A DNA stretch of 64,000 nt, taken from assembly GCA_041392625.1 (NCBI GenBank), contig JAWKLR010000005.1, positions 124,001-188,000 of the forward strand, in the 5' to 3' direction. This DNA is from M3007 sp041392625. Its GTDB lineage: Bacteria > Bacteroidota > Bacteroidia > Chitinophagales > Saprospiraceae. Positions 1 through 8,981 of this stretch are shown here, piece after piece; position 1 is the stretch's first letter; each line of letters starts with the position of its first letter. Under the pieces are notes generated by a model. It had not been told where the DNA came from, did no database searches, and worked only from the letters and a program-made list of their open reading frames with translations. Position numbers and translations under genes: made by a program.

Positions 1-944
1 ACCTGTGGCAGGATGGCAGTACAAACTCCGGGTTTGTCATTGAGGATTCCGGTATCTTTTGGGTGGATGTTTCCAATGCCTGCGGAACGGTTCGCGACAG
101 CATAGCAGTGGATATTATCGACCTTTCGTTTGCCAACCTGGGGGACGATCAATCCCATTGCGATTCTGCTTCGGTGGTTCTTGGTATGGCATATCCGGAC
201 CTGTCCTACCTATGGCAGGATGGGTCGACCGAACCCATTTTTACAGTAAGTGAAACAGGGCTGTACTGGCTGGAAGTCGGTCTGGCTGGCTGCCAGTATC
301 GCGACAGCATTTATGTTGAACTGCTGACTTCCTCTCAGGCCGATTTGATGCTTACTGTTTGCGATTCCTTTACTTCGCCCAGTGGCCAGTTTGTCTGGAT
401 GGAAAGTGGAGTGTACCAGGATGTCATCCCCAATGCTGCGGGCTGTGATTCGCTGTTGACTATTCACCTGACCATTCCGGAAATCGATGCAACGGTGAGT
501 CAGAACGGGGGCGTATTGAGTGCCAATTCTCCGGGACTTTTTTACCAATGGTACCGCTGTGAAAACGGGTTGGAAGTATTGCCCGGGGAAACAGCGCAGG
601 CATTCACAGTGCCACAAAGCGGACAATACGCAGTAGAAGTTTCGGATGGACTTTGTTCGGCGTTTTCTGAATGTGTTCAGGTTGATATCGTGTCAAGTGA
701 CAGTCCGGAAAAAGACTCCTTTTTACTCTATCCCAACCCGGCGAGCGATCGGGTGTATCTGCGGTTTGACAGTCCAGGTTCCCGCATTCTGTCACTAACA
801 GACATGCAGGGAAGGGAGGTGTATACGGCCACAACATCCGACGTGGAACATCCACTGAGCCTTGCAGCCCTTCCCTCAGGATGCTATGTTTTGCAGGTGT
901 ACGCTCAGGGGCGGGTTTTGCGTGCTTTGGTGGTGAGGAAGTAA
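1..944 (+). CDS. T9SS type A cargo protein, C-terminal part
   Basis: The frame is open from the left edge, so the N-terminus is outside the window; about 313 residues are visible. The sequence shows repeated Ig-like/PKD-like segments: LWQDGST occurs at the very start and again about 69 residues later, each followed by a short strand ending in a Trp-x-Glu/Asp-Val pattern. A further CDSF...GCDSL segment is of the kind common in Saprospirales adhesins. The last ~72 residues form a type A T9SS sorting domain: LYPNPASD, then a beta-strand run with GREVY, LPSGCYVLQV and a basic end (VVRK). Family knowledge says such tails direct export across the outer membrane by the Por machinery and surface attachment. 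Substrate or partner is unknown. It converges on the next gene with only 7 bp between stops. Confidence 0.85.
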   Translation, partial: LWQDGSTNSGFVIEDSGIFWVDVSNACGTVRDSIAVDIIDLSFANLGDDQSHCDSASVVLGMAYPDLSYLWQDGSTEPIFTVSETGLYWLEVGLAGCQYRDSIYVELLTSSQADLMLTVCDSFTSPSGQFVWMESGVYQDVIPNAAGCDSLLTIHLTIPEIDATVSQNGGVLSANSPGLFYQWYRCENGLEVLPGETAQAFTVPQSGQYAVEVSDGLCSAFSECVQVDIVSSDSPEKDSFLLYPNPASDRVYLRFDSPGSRILSLTDMQGREVYTATTSDVEHPLSLAALPSGCYVLQVYAQGRVLRALVVRK

Positions 945-951
945 ATAGACC

Positions 952-2178
952 CTAAATTGGTTTTGAATAGATTTTATAAAGCCTCCAAATAACAAGTGCT
1001 AAAAGGAGTATTGAAACCAATTGGATTTTCAGCCTCCAAGGTTTTTTGCTAACTAATTTTTCCACTCGGAGAGCCTCCGTTGAGTTGCTCCAGGCAATGA
1101 AGGCGTCTGCCATTGGAAATTCTCCGAATAAATAGGACTTTGATTCTCGGGTATTCCATCCCATGCCAAACAGTTCAATGCTGTTGCGAAGTCCGATGGC
1201 AACTTCTGGTTGTCCGTATTGTGCAAATACACGTTGTCCTACAATTGAGGCTGCACCACCAATGCCCCAAACAATCGGTCCGGAGTCTATATCACCACTT
1301 CCCGGCGCTTCGTTTGGATATTCACAAATGCCAGGAAGCCCGAGGCGATACCGGAGAAAAGTAGTGGTATATCGATCCATTTTTTGCCGGGCATATGTTG
1401 AGTCAATTTCAAATAAAAAATTCAGGATCAGGCTTTGGGAGGAACCTCTTGCCGGGATAGAAACCTTGCCATCAGAAGCATTGACAGCATGCGGAATCAA
1501 TCCAAGGGGGTCTGTTCTTTTTTCCACCTCCAAAAGCCAGGAAGAAATTGTGTTTTGGTAGGATCCGGGAAACAAGTCTTCTCCCTGTTTGAGTGAAGCC
1601 ATCGCAACAGTCATATCCGCTGGCCAACAGGCCTCATAATAGGATGGAAGGAATGGTTTTTCACTTTTATTCAAGGCTTCCTGTATCTCATCACAATTAG
1701 TTTGAAACAATTTGCAATCAAGAGAGTCTCTTCTTTCCGGGTCTTGAAGTTTTAATTTTCGTCCTAAAACATAATTGCACCATCCCCGATAAAAAATTCC
1801 ATATTCTGGTTGAAGGCTTCGATCAAAGGTCTTTTTTGCCTCATCTGAATTTAGAGAATGAATTACTTGGTTTAGTTCTTCGAGGCCTTCCGAATACAAT
1901 GTACTTTCTGGGTTTTGGTGTTCCAGAACTTCCGCCCAGGAGAGGGCATACAGGGCATTGAAAAACACAAACCCTTCAGGGTAAATGGCCTGCATTTTTT
2001 CAGCGCCTCCATTGGCCCTGACAGCCTTTAGATAATGCAGTTGGCCGAGCAGGTCCTGGTTCACATCTTGATCAAGCTGGCCAGTAAACTTCGGCGCGTA
2101 ATACAGGCGCCAATTGAAGCTTAGAATTCCTAATCCAAGAGCTATCAGCAAGAGTGTACGCAGGCCTTTTAGTACCAT
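952..2178 (-). CDS. Membrane-anchored protein of unknown function
   Basis: This is a 408-residue protein I do not recognise with certainty. It has an N-terminal membrane segment (about residues 7-24), a large extracytoplasmic helical region, and a second hydrophobic segment near the C-terminus (about 381-400) followed by a basic tail. The central part contains GICEYPNEAPGSG followed by DSGPIVWGIGGAAS, a Gly-rich pattern that could belong to an alpha/alpha-toroid fold; this is only an impression. The ATG is 12 bp after the stop of the GNAT gene, so it is probably the last gene of the minus-strand operon that starts at 5860. The gene is intact and its codon use resembles its neighbours. Confidence 0.7.
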   Translation of the reverse strand: MVLKGLRTLLLIALGLGILSFNWRLYYAPKFTGQLDQDVNQDLLGQLHYLKAVRANGGAEKMQAIYPEGFVFFNALYALSWAEVLEHQNPESTLYSEGLEELNQVIHSLNSDEAKKTFDRSLQPEYGIFYRGWCNYVLGRKLKLQDPERRDSLDCKLFQTNCDEIQEALNKSEKPFLPSYYEACWPADMTVAMASLKQGEDLFPGSYQNTISSWLLEVEKRTDPLGLIPHAVNASDGKVSIPARGSSQSLILNFLFEIDSTYARQKMDRYTTTFLRYRLGLPGICEYPNEAPGSGDIDSGPIVWGIGGAASIVGQRVFAQYGQPEVAIGLRNSIELFGMGWNTRESKSYLFGEFPMADAFIAWSNSTEALRVEKLVSKKPWRLKIQLVSILLLALVIWRLYKIYSKPI

Positions 2179-2190
2179 TAAAACTAGTGC

Positions 2191-2682
2191 TTATTTTTCA
2201 AAAATATACTTCTTCAGGGGCTCTCCGGCTTTTGAGAATGCCTCTAAAAAATCAAATCCAAGTTTTTCCAGGATGCGTTGGGATGCTATGTTTTCGGGAT
2301 GGAACACGGCATAGATCGGATAAAAATTCGTGTGGTTTAGTCCAAACTCCAGTGCCAGTTGGGCTGCCTCAAAAGCAATTCCCTGTTTTCTGTATGCGGC
2401 TTTTAGTTGCCATCCGATCTGCTTTTGTCCGGTATCGGGAATAGGCGTAAGGTTGATTCCGCCGATGAAGTCCCCGTTTATCCGATTTCGAACGACCCAG
2501 TAGTATCCGGTTTTATCCAGGATTTGCTGGTGTTTGAGGTTTAAGAAATCCAGGTATTCCGCATCACTTTTGTTTGCCAAAGGAGCGATGTATTTAAACG
2601 TTTCGGGCTCATGAAACATTTCCAGTGCCTCCGGAAAATCCGAGGGCGTGAGTAGTTTCATGTAAAATCTATCGGTCTGCAT
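2191..2682 (-). CDS. GNAT family N-acetyltransferase (RimJ/RimL type)
   Basis: Predicted acetyl-CoA-dependent N-acetyltransferase. The protein begins MQTDRFYMKLLTPSDFPEAL, the usual opening of RimJ/RimL-like GNATs, and keeps the later strand and loop pattern IGWQLKAAYRKQGIAFEAA, the acetyl-CoA pyrophosphate loop region, and ENIASQRILEKLGF, the C-terminal GNAT motif. I chose the ATG at 2682; a TTG five codons upstream would also be in frame but gives an untypical N-terminus. The start overlaps the end of the hydrolase gene by 14 bp, so the two are probably translated together. The substrate (ribosomal protein, antibiotic or small amine) cannot be told. Confidence 0.88.
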   Translation of the reverse strand: MQTDRFYMKLLTPSDFPEALEMFHEPETFKYIAPLANKSDAEYLDFLNLKHQQILDKTGYYWVVRNRINGDFIGGINLTPIPDTGQKQIGWQLKAAYRKQGIAFEAAQLALEFGLNHTNFYPIYAVFHPENIASQRILEKLGFDFLEAFSKAGEPLKKYIFEK

Positions 2683-3712
2683 GGCGTAAAAAATCAAGGA
2701 TGGCTTGTCGATAATTTTCTGCCTGTTCGATGTACACGCTGTGCCCGGCGCCGGGAATAATTTTCAGGCTGGCATTTGGAAAAACCGTGAGGTATTCCTG
2801 TGTGAACCCCCATTTCTGGTTGTCGCATTGTCCTTTTAAAACGAGTACCGGAGCCTGTATGTTTTTGAGATTATTTCGCGGGTCGGATACATGGTGCAGG
2901 TCGTTCACGGTGCAAATATGGGCATAATATCCACCGCCTTTACCTGATTTCAGGGCTTTGGCAGCATCGCAGCAGGTTGATCGGTTCAGGGCGGTATTTA
3001 ATTCTGCAAAAAAGGCATCGGCTTCGGAATCCGGCATCCATTTTTTACTCCATGCCCGAGCCACGAATTCGGCAGTTTTGCTCCGCCAATTTTGAACTTT
3101 TTTATTTCCATCAGTATTGGAAAATGCAGGTGCCCGCAGCTGCAAGCTATCCGGCGGTGCAAGGTCTGCCAGCCTGTGATCAACGGGATAAATGGGCCCC
3201 GGACTGGTAAGTACAATGGCCTGAATTTTATCGGGATTTTCAGCAGCAAAAAAATTGGCTAAAATGGCTCCCCACGATTGCGCAACGAGGATGACCCGCT
3301 CGGCCCCAATCTGCTCCAGTACCTCCTCCAAATCCTGTCGGTGTTGTGCAACCGTGTACCGGGAAAGGTCGTCCATCCGGTCGGAGGCTCCGGAGCCGCG
3401 CTGGTCGTAGAGATACAGGGTGTACCCGCTCTCAGCAAGCGGTTGCAAAGCCTGGGTTATTGCCTCATGGATATGCCCTCCCGGTCCACCATGCAGGTAC
3501 AGAATCGGGTAGGGTTGTGTGGCTCCTCGGGCTTCAATTTGGGTGTAGCCGATTCGCGCTCCATCCGAAAGCGTCCAGTATTGTGTACCGGACAGTGGCT
3601 GAAAATCCGGCACCGCATAGGTTCTCGGAATGGCTGTTAGGCCCACCCACACCAGAAGTCCGGCAAGCAGCATCCAACCAACAATTTTAAGCGGTTTGTA
3701 TTTTGAAGTCAT
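2669..3712 (-). CDS. Alpha/beta hydrolase, proline iminopeptidase-like, membrane anchored
   Basis: Alpha/beta-fold hydrolase of 347 residues with an N-terminal hydrophobic anchor (residues 10-29). The oxyanion motif HGGPGG is at 74-79, the motif YDQRGSG follows, the nucleophile is Ser146 in AQSWG, a likely acid lies in the KGQCDNQ region, and the catalytic His324 is in GAGHS. HGGPGG and DQRGxG are typical of proline iminopeptidase (S33) and related esterases; the real substrate is not deducible. The ATG at 3712 was chosen; a GTG two codons earlier is possible. It starts 8 bp after the DUF3841 gene and overlaps the GNAT gene, so it is part of one operon. Confidence 0.88.
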   Translation of the reverse strand: MTSKYKPLKIVGWMLLAGLLVWVGLTAIPRTYAVPDFQPLSGTQYWTLSDGARIGYTQIEARGATQPYPILYLHGGPGGHIHEAITQALQPLAESGYTLYLYDQRGSGASDRMDDLSRYTVAQHRQDLEEVLEQIGAERVILVAQSWGAILANFFAAENPDKIQAIVLTSPGPIYPVDHRLADLAPPDSLQLRAPAFSNTDGNKKVQNWRSKTAEFVARAWSKKWMPDSEADAFFAELNTALNRSTCCDAAKALKSGKGGGYYAHICTVNDLHHVSDPRNNLKNIQAPVLVLKGQCDNQKWGFTQEYLTVFPNASLKIIPGAGHSVYIEQAENYRQAILDFLRHADR

Positions 3713-3720
3713 GCGCACGG

Positions 3721-4263
3721 CTATACGGGTTTATTGCGATCATAATCCAGAACTCCGGGCTGTAGGGGCAGCGGGCGGATGTCTTTTACCCAGGCTTTTT
3801 CCAGGAATGGAAGTACAGCCTGGATGGATTCGAATTCATCCAGATGGCTTGGCGAAACGGAAAAGACTGCTTCGGTTAGTTGCGGAGTGACGACGGCCTC
3901 GTCTCCGTGATCCAGAAACAAGTCGAGCACCTCGTTCCAGGGGCCGTAGTTGGACAGTAAAACCAATTCATCCGGGCATTCCAGTTCCACCGTTTGGATT
4001 CCGGCTTCGAGCTCCAGATCGCTGAGCAGGTTGCGTGCATCCGACAGGCGGGGGGCTTGCCCCGCTTTTCCACAGGAATGCCAGGCCCAGATGGGAGCAG
4101 TTTCAGGAGCAGAAATTCCGCGTTCAGTCAGTTGTCCATGCATCCACTGGTAGGCTTTTTTCCAGCCACTCTGATTGGAATACCGCGCCCAGGGGGCGTG
4201 TAAAACCCCGGTTTTATCCAGGATTTTTACGGCTTCAACGGATTGAAAAGTCCAGAGTCGCAT
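3721..4263 (-). CDS. DUF3841 domain protein
   Basis: The 180-residue protein starts MRLWTFQSVEAV and has the features of DUF3841: an N-terminal MRLWT segment, a WAWHSCG segment near residue 62, an ELECPDELVLLSNYGPWNEVL segment in the middle, and a C-terminal region that ends W-x-KDIRPL. DUF3841 is a soluble family without an assigned reaction. The gene sits 2 bp after the ABC ATPase gene and just before the hydrolase, so it is co-transcribed, but nothing shows that it works with the transporter. No signal peptide or membrane segment is present. Confidence 0.8.
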   Translation of the reverse strand: MRLWTFQSVEAVKILDKTGVLHAPWARYSNQSGWKKAYQWMHGQLTERGISAPETAPIWAWHSCGKAGQAPRLSDARNLLSDLELEAGIQTVELECPDELVLLSNYGPWNEVLDLFLDHGDEAVVTPQLTEAVFSVSPSHLDEFESIQAVLPFLEKAWVKDIRPLPLQPGVLDYDRNKPV

Positions 4264-4265
4264 GG

Positions 4266-4946
4266 CTATTTCAGATTGAGTTTTTTAACCCGGTCGCCGA
4301 CCGTAAAGTCTTTCATTTCCCGGTCGAGTTGGTCGAATTCGGCCTTACTGGCTTTTTTTACAAAAGCCCCGTTTTTGAGGAGGTGAATTTCGTCGCAGGT
4401 GTCGCTCAGGGTGGAAAAAATATGGGATGAAAGCAGGACGATCTTATCGAGCGCCCGCAGTTCCCGGATGATTTCCGTGATCAACATGTTGCTGTGGATA
4501 TCCACACCATTGAAGGGTTCATCCAGGATAAAAACGGAGTTGTCTTGCAGCAAAATTGCAGTGAGCGCCAACTTCTTTTTCATGCCGGTGGAGTAGGTGG
4601 CCGCATACTGGTCGAGCGGGAGGTCGAAAATATTTTTCTCCTGAATATTGACCTCAGTTTTATCCCGTGCCACACAAAAAAGTCGAAGGTATTCCCAGCC
4701 GGTTATTTTTGGAAAAAAGTAAGGGTCGGTCTGCAAAAAACCCAAGTAGTTTTTCAGCGGATTGAACGCACTTTTTATCGTACCCATGCAGGATTCCAGT
4801 CCGGCAATGCATTTGAAAAGTGTGGTTTTCCCAGCACCGTTTTCGCCCACGATGCCATACACCCGCCCCCGTTCGAACTGGAGGTTGATATCCCGCAGCA
4901 CGTCGTGGTTGCCGTAGGATTTACTCAGGTTTTTTAACTCAATCAT
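4266..4946 (-). CDS. ABC transporter ATP-binding protein
   Basis: ATPase subunit of an ABC-2 type exporter, 226 residues. Walker A GENGAGKTT is at residues 34-42, a Q-loop-like LQTDP at 71-75, the signature motif is the divergent YSTGMKKK (118-125) common in ABC-2 systems, Walker B FILDEP is at 139-144 with catalytic Glu143, and LLSSH provides the switch histidine. The ATG at 4946 was chosen because MIELKNLSKSYG is the standard family N-terminus; upstream in-frame codons overlap the permease gene. The start overlaps the membrane-protein stop as ATGA (4 bp), which indicates translational coupling and a stoichiometric pair. Confidence 0.93.
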   Translation of the reverse strand: MIELKNLSKSYGNHDVLRDINLQFERGRVYGIVGENGAGKTTLFKCIAGLESCMGTIKSAFNPLKNYLGFLQTDPYFFPKITGWEYLRLFCVARDKTEVNIQEKNIFDLPLDQYAATYSTGMKKKLALTAILLQDNSVFILDEPFNGVDIHSNMLITEIIRELRALDKIVLLSSHIFSTLSDTCDEIHLLKNGAFVKKASKAEFDQLDREMKDFTVGDRVKKLNLK

Positions 4947-5860
4947 TGCAGGTAAAATTTGAGGCGTTCTTGGGCGCGTTTGTAAAAATAAGGGCCAACC
5001 AAAAGCAACATGGGGGGGAACCACAGACTGAGGCCCAGCATGAATGCCTGCGGCACATTTATTTTCTCGGGGAAAGCTGCGTACTTGGCCAGAACCATGA
5101 GCATCAGGTAAGCACTGCCCAGCAGCATAATTCCCAATACAGGATAGGTGTTTTCCGGAAAAAACCAGATCAGGCCTCCCGCTATTGGCAGACTAAGCAG
5201 TACGGAGTACAAAGCCGCAGTTTTTATTTTTTCCCAAATGAAACGTCGTGGTTCCATGGCAAAAATCCACACGAGGTAGGGCCCTTCCGGTGTGCCGTAA
5301 AATGACATGCAGCACAAGAAAATCAACAGGAGTGCAAAAGCTCCTAGGTTGAAATTGCCCACACCAATTCCCATAACGCAGAGAAAATATGCCAGTAAAA
5401 AAAGCGGGTAGGCCTGTCGAAACCCGGTCGGAAACTCATACGGCCGTCGGGAAAACGGAGTTGGCAGGCGCCCCTGAAACCGGTTTTCAAACTGAAACAT
5501 GGCAAGCACGGGCACTAGAAGCAAGACGCCCAGACCATATAAAAACTCGAATTTTGAAAGCAAAAAAAGCGCAAAGGGCAGGGCCGTAAGTGCATTTTCC
5601 ATCCACCGAATTCGACGGTATTGTTGCTTGTTGAAACAGGTCTTCAAAAACTGATTGCGCTGGTGAGCACCCCAGGGTGCCATCGCAAAAACAGCAAGCA
5701 GGACATAAATCGGAGCGGCGAATTCCGTTTTATAAAACAGGAATTCTGACAAGCCTATAAAACCCAACAACCCCAGGATATACCCGGCTACGGGAGGCAA
5801 CCCGAATTCAATCAGGTTCCGGTTGAGCATCCGGTATTGCAGGGTGAAATAGTACTTCAT
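4943..5860 (-). CDS. Membrane protein, probable ABC exporter permease
   Basis: A 305-residue protein with roughly eight hydrophobic segments, including about residues 25-40, 51-62, 90-117, 152-171, 173-190, 217-231, 240-259 and 272-290. No family-defining motif is visible, so the permease assignment rests on topology and on the 4-bp ATGA overlap with the ATP-binding gene downstream. It is the first gene of a six-gene minus-strand run (5860 to 952). The export substrate is unknown; small Bacteroidota ABC-2 permeases of this type often lack an experimental assignment. No promoter with the full TAnnTTTG motif was found directly upstream. Confidence 0.75.
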   Translation of the reverse strand: MKYYFTLQYRMLNRNLIEFGLPPVAGYILGLLGFIGLSEFLFYKTEFAAPIYVLLAVFAMAPWGAHQRNQFLKTCFNKQQYRRIRWMENALTALPFALFLLSKFEFLYGLGVLLLVPVLAMFQFENRFQGRLPTPFSRRPYEFPTGFRQAYPLFLLAYFLCVMGIGVGNFNLGAFALLLIFLCCMSFYGTPEGPYLVWIFAMEPRRFIWEKIKTAALYSVLLSLPIAGGLIWFFPENTYPVLGIMLLGSAYLMLMVLAKYAAFPEKINVPQAFMLGLSLWFPPMLLLVGPYFYKRAQERLKFYLQ

Positions 5861-6014
5861 GGCATTGCTTGCTTTGGCCCTGGAAATGTGTAGTCGTTTT
5901 TGCCCAGGTGCTTTTCACAAAGAAAACAAAAGCGCGTTTTGATGTTGCTTCTTTTTGACAAGTGTGCTGCACAACAAGGCAGAATCGGTTTTTTCCCGGA
6001 TAAAAGTCCCGGCG

Positions 6015-7623
6015 TTACCGTTGAATATGAACCAAACGGCTCCCCAACCAGACTGAACCGGAATGCATAGTGAGCAGGTAACTTCCGGCCGGGAGTTCCC
6101 CCAGTTCTATTTTGCTTGTTCCTTCTGCGCATTGTGTGGAAAAAACCATTTGGGCATGTGCATTGTAAAGAGTCAGCTGAAATGGTCCTGGTTGGCTTGT
6201 CTCCGTTTCCAGATTAAGGGTCTTAGAACAAGGGTTTGGGTACAGTACAAATTCCGGTTTTTTATCCGGGGTTTCCAAAACGGGTGAAGTCATGGGTTCC
6301 ACTTTGGTGCGGATACTTAGGTCGAGTTCCCAGGCTGGCGGTCCGGTCTTCGCGTAAGCTCCACGGAAATCCCAGCCTTTCAGATTTCCGTCAAAATCGA
6401 GGCTGAAGTCGGTGTATAGGTCGAGTCCGGTATAGTCGATTGAGGTTCCTTGCATGACGTTGGGCAGGGGCGTAAGGTCCAGCCCGCTGATTTGGTCGGA
6501 AGGATTGGCAAGGAAGGCCGTGGCATCCCAGAGCAGGGCGGTGAGGTTTTGATCGGAAGGGATGGAACCGATGTTGAGCGGTGTGGTTGCAAAAATGGCA
6601 TTTCCGGCTACCCGTTGTTCGTATGCCGGGTTGGGGTTGATGATTTCCAGTCCTTCCGTTGCACTTAAAATGGTGTTGTTAAAGAAGTACATGTTGCGAG
6701 GGGCGAATCCATTGTGGGGAAAGCTGTAAATCCCCCAGCCGCCGAGTTGGTGGTTGACCAGGATGTTGTTGTAAAAAACCACATTGCCGGTTCCCTGGAA
6801 AAGCCCTTCTGCAGGGTTTTGCCACAGAAAGTTGCCGTAGATTTCGTAGTAGTCGTTGGAGCCATCGCCCGTGGCGGGGAAGTTGCCGACGAGCAGGTTG
6901 GGGCGGGCTACATCCGGGTCGGCACCTTCTGCTTTTGAAATAACATTGTATCGGATGGTGGTTTTTCCATTCAGGGTCATTCCCGGAATCGTTCGCAGGC
7001 CTTCATTCTGGTGTTTTACCTGGATGCCATACCGGATCGGGTTGGTCACGAGGTTGTATTCGATCAGTCCGTTTATAAAAGGCCCGGATCCGTCGGAGTT
7101 TCCGAGGTACATGGCCAGTCCCGGCGAGCGGAAGGTGTTGTGTCGGATGACCCAGTCCCAGGAAGGGCATTTGGTATTGATTCCCACCGTGAGGGCCGCC
7201 CCGCCGTGGTTGATCACCAGGAGATTTTCTAGGGTAATATGGTGTGTCCAGTTTCCCTGGGTGCCTTCTGCTTTTACGGCGTCGATGTAGGGAATGTTTT
7301 GTCCGTCTATAGTAAGGTTTTTAATCACCAGGTAGGCGCATCGCTCGATACTAATGGTGTTGCAGCAGGCGTTTCCAAGAAAAATGGCATCCTGGGTTCC
7401 TTCGGGGCCCATAATTACTATGGGTGCATTTTCTTCGCCGACAATGTCGTCGAGGTTCATCCGGTTGGTATAGGTGCCGGCTTCCAGAAGCAGGGTATCG
7501 CCTGCTTGTAGTTGCGGGATGTATCCGAGGTAGTCGGAAGGGGTTCCTGTATAGGTAGTGGCATTGCCGAAGTAGGTAGTAGCTTGTGCAGATTAGCAGG
7601 AGGAGTGTTTTGATGCTTTTCAT
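6015..7623 (-). pseudogene. Secreted right-handed beta-helix protein with T9SS tail; frameshift in signal peptide
   Basis: A long frame (481 residues from its first ATG at 7460) encodes a parallel beta-helix protein: repeated short strands with Asn/Ile ladders (HHITLENLLVINHGG, VIRHNTFRSPGL, EYNLVTNPIRYGI, YNNILVNHQ, FFNNTILSATEG) as in pectate-lyase-like folds, followed by a type A T9SS domain (LYPNPCSKTLNL ... LPAGSYLLTM). Upstream the frame continues as SAQATTYFGNATTY before meeting a TAA. The missing start is in another frame: the ATG at 7623 gives MKSIKTLLLL, an obvious signal peptide. Dropping one base near 7593 joins them into MKSIKTLLLL-SAQA. The gene is therefore broken by a one-base shift, or the sequence has an error there. 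Family members bind or cleave polysaccharides; the substrate is unknown. Confidence 0.75.
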
Positions 7624-7663
7624 GATTGTAAATTGAGTTGAATTCAGATAGTTGGGGTGCATT

Positions 7664-8279
7664 CTATGAAAGGCTATTCCGGATAATTTCAGAAACTTCT
7701 CCAGCACGATCTACCACCATGAAATGCCCTCCACCGCGTACAAGTAGCATTTTCCCCGGAGGAAGGAGCAGATCTTGGTCTCCACTAATTTTTATGCAAT
7801 TGGGAATAGGTGTTTTGTTTGTCCAGGTACACAATGCATAGCAAGCCCATTTGCAAAATGCGGATCGGTGTCGTGCAGGATTTCTTTCAACAACTTCTTG
7901 TCTACTGCACCAAAAGTCTGGATGCCAGCCAGGGTGGAAGGATGAAAAAAGCCGCTGGAATAATGTTGAGGATTCTGGTTTTCCGATCCACCTGTAGAGT
8001 GGGCGGAGTTCCGTGCTTGTCTCAGCCGAGAAATAAGGATTGTAAGTTCCGGGTAGATTAGTTTGCTTACTTCCACAGCGATAAGTCCGCCAAAACTGAC
8101 TCCCAGTATTCCAAATGGCTGCTCGGTGTTTATACTTTTGAAATCCGTTCTGCATAGGATTTTATCGACTCTTTATTTTAGGGCTGTATCCAGGGCACAG
8201 GGATGATTTTATCCCGGATGTGCAGGTTTTGGAAAACGCGTTCGTCGGCGCCAAGGCCGCTGAATGCATAGATGTTCAT
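7664..8279 (-). pseudogene. Alpha/beta hydrolase, multiply frameshifted
   Basis: Reading the minus strand across frames gives a recognisable small Bacteroidota alpha/beta hydrolase: MNIYAFSGLGADERVFQ at the start (ATG at 8279), an in-frame TAA after PWIQP, then KESIKSYAERISKV, the nucleophile elbow GVSFGG with following LIAVEVSKL, ILISSAETSTELRPLYR, a region with GAVDKKLLKEILHDTDPHF, IPNCIKISGDQDLLLPP and finally GGGHFMVVDRAGEVSEII with the catalytic His. At least three frame changes and one stop separate these parts. All key motifs remain, so the damage looks recent or is a sequence error. Likely role of the intact gene: esterase or lipase-like hydrolase, substrate unknown. Confidence 0.7.
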
Positions 8280-8297
8280 GGTGGGGACTTTTGTGGT

Positions 8298-8789
8298 TTA
8301 CTGGCCGTTGGAGACGCCCTGGTAGGGCGTCTGTACGGGGGGGTAAGGGGGGAAATTGGGGAGGTAGTTGAACGTTTTTTGTTCGTGATCGAGGGTGCTG
8401 ATGTAGGTGTTGAGGCCGTTGGTGATGGCCATGTAGGGTACTTGCAATCGGAGGTTGTATACGGCAGCCTGGTCGAAGGTTTCCTGGGTGAGGCGCACTT
8501 TGGGCGATTTGCATTCTATCAGCAGCCAGGGTTGGAGTTCGCGGTCGTACACCAGAATGTCGCAGCGCTTGGGCATGTCGTTGATCACAACCCGTTGCTC
8601 GGAGCGAATCCGTGAACTGGGGTACATACGCTCTTCCATTAGATACAACAAAACCAATTGCCGAAGCAGTTCCTCGGGCGTCAACACCAAATGCTTTTTT
8701 CGAATGGGATCAAAGATGTATTCCTTGCCTTCCTTACGGGTGCGGCGAAGCCGGGATTCAAATTGAAGGAAGTCCAGGTGTACTTGCAT
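8298..8789 (-). CDS. HsdR N-terminal-like (PD-(D/E)XK) protein
   Basis: A 163-residue stand-alone protein matching the type I restriction enzyme R N-terminal domain (HSDR_N_2 type) found singly in Bacteroidota. It shows the nuclease-fold core CDILVYDRELQPWLLIECKSP (Asp, then Glu-x-Lys), preceded by the region with EELLRQLVLLYLMEE and followed by QAAVYNLRL and an Ala/Thr-Asn strand. There are no hsdM or hsdS genes and no helicase region nearby, so it is not a restriction system here; a nuclease or DNA-binding role is possible but unproven. The ATG is 12 bp inside a family A repeat copy that starts at 8801. Confidence 0.85.
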   Translation of the reverse strand: MQVHLDFLQFESRLRRTRKEGKEYIFDPIRKKHLVLTPEELLRQLVLLYLMEERMYPSSRIRSEQRVVINDMPKRCDILVYDRELQPWLLIECKSPKVRLTQETFDQAAVYNLRLQVPYMAITNGLNTYISTLDHEQKTFNYLPNFPPYPPVQTPYQGVSNGQ

Positions 8790-8800
8790 ACCAACCTAAA

Positions 8801-8918
8801 TTGATGATTTGTTGATGCGCCCCTGGCGGGGCTAGGATGATTTGATGATTAGTCGTCAGTAGTCAGTTTTTGGGGTTGTGTAAATCTGACCACTGACCAC
8901 TGACCACTGACCACTGGT
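8801..8918. repeat. Family A repeat copy plus short tandem repeat
   Basis: From 8801 the sequence has the family A box (TTGATGATTTGTTGATG, a GC-rich core here changed to CGCCCCTGGCGGGGCTAGG, then ATGATTTGATGA). It is followed by GTCGTCAGTAGTCAG at 8852-8866 and by about four copies of the 7-bp unit TGACCAC at 8887-8918. The core differs from the GCCCTTCGGGC of other copies but is still a palindrome (GCCCC/GGGGC). The element lies between divergent genes. Confidence 0.75.
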
Positions 8919-8981
8919 CTACGAATGATTCGGTTCAAACATACTTGTTTATTCCGAAAAATAGTGGACTTTTGTTTATCA

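Noticed and set aside
8298..8789. Type I restriction-modification locus
   Set aside because: Only the short HsdR-N-like domain is present; there is no helicase part, methylase or specificity subunit.
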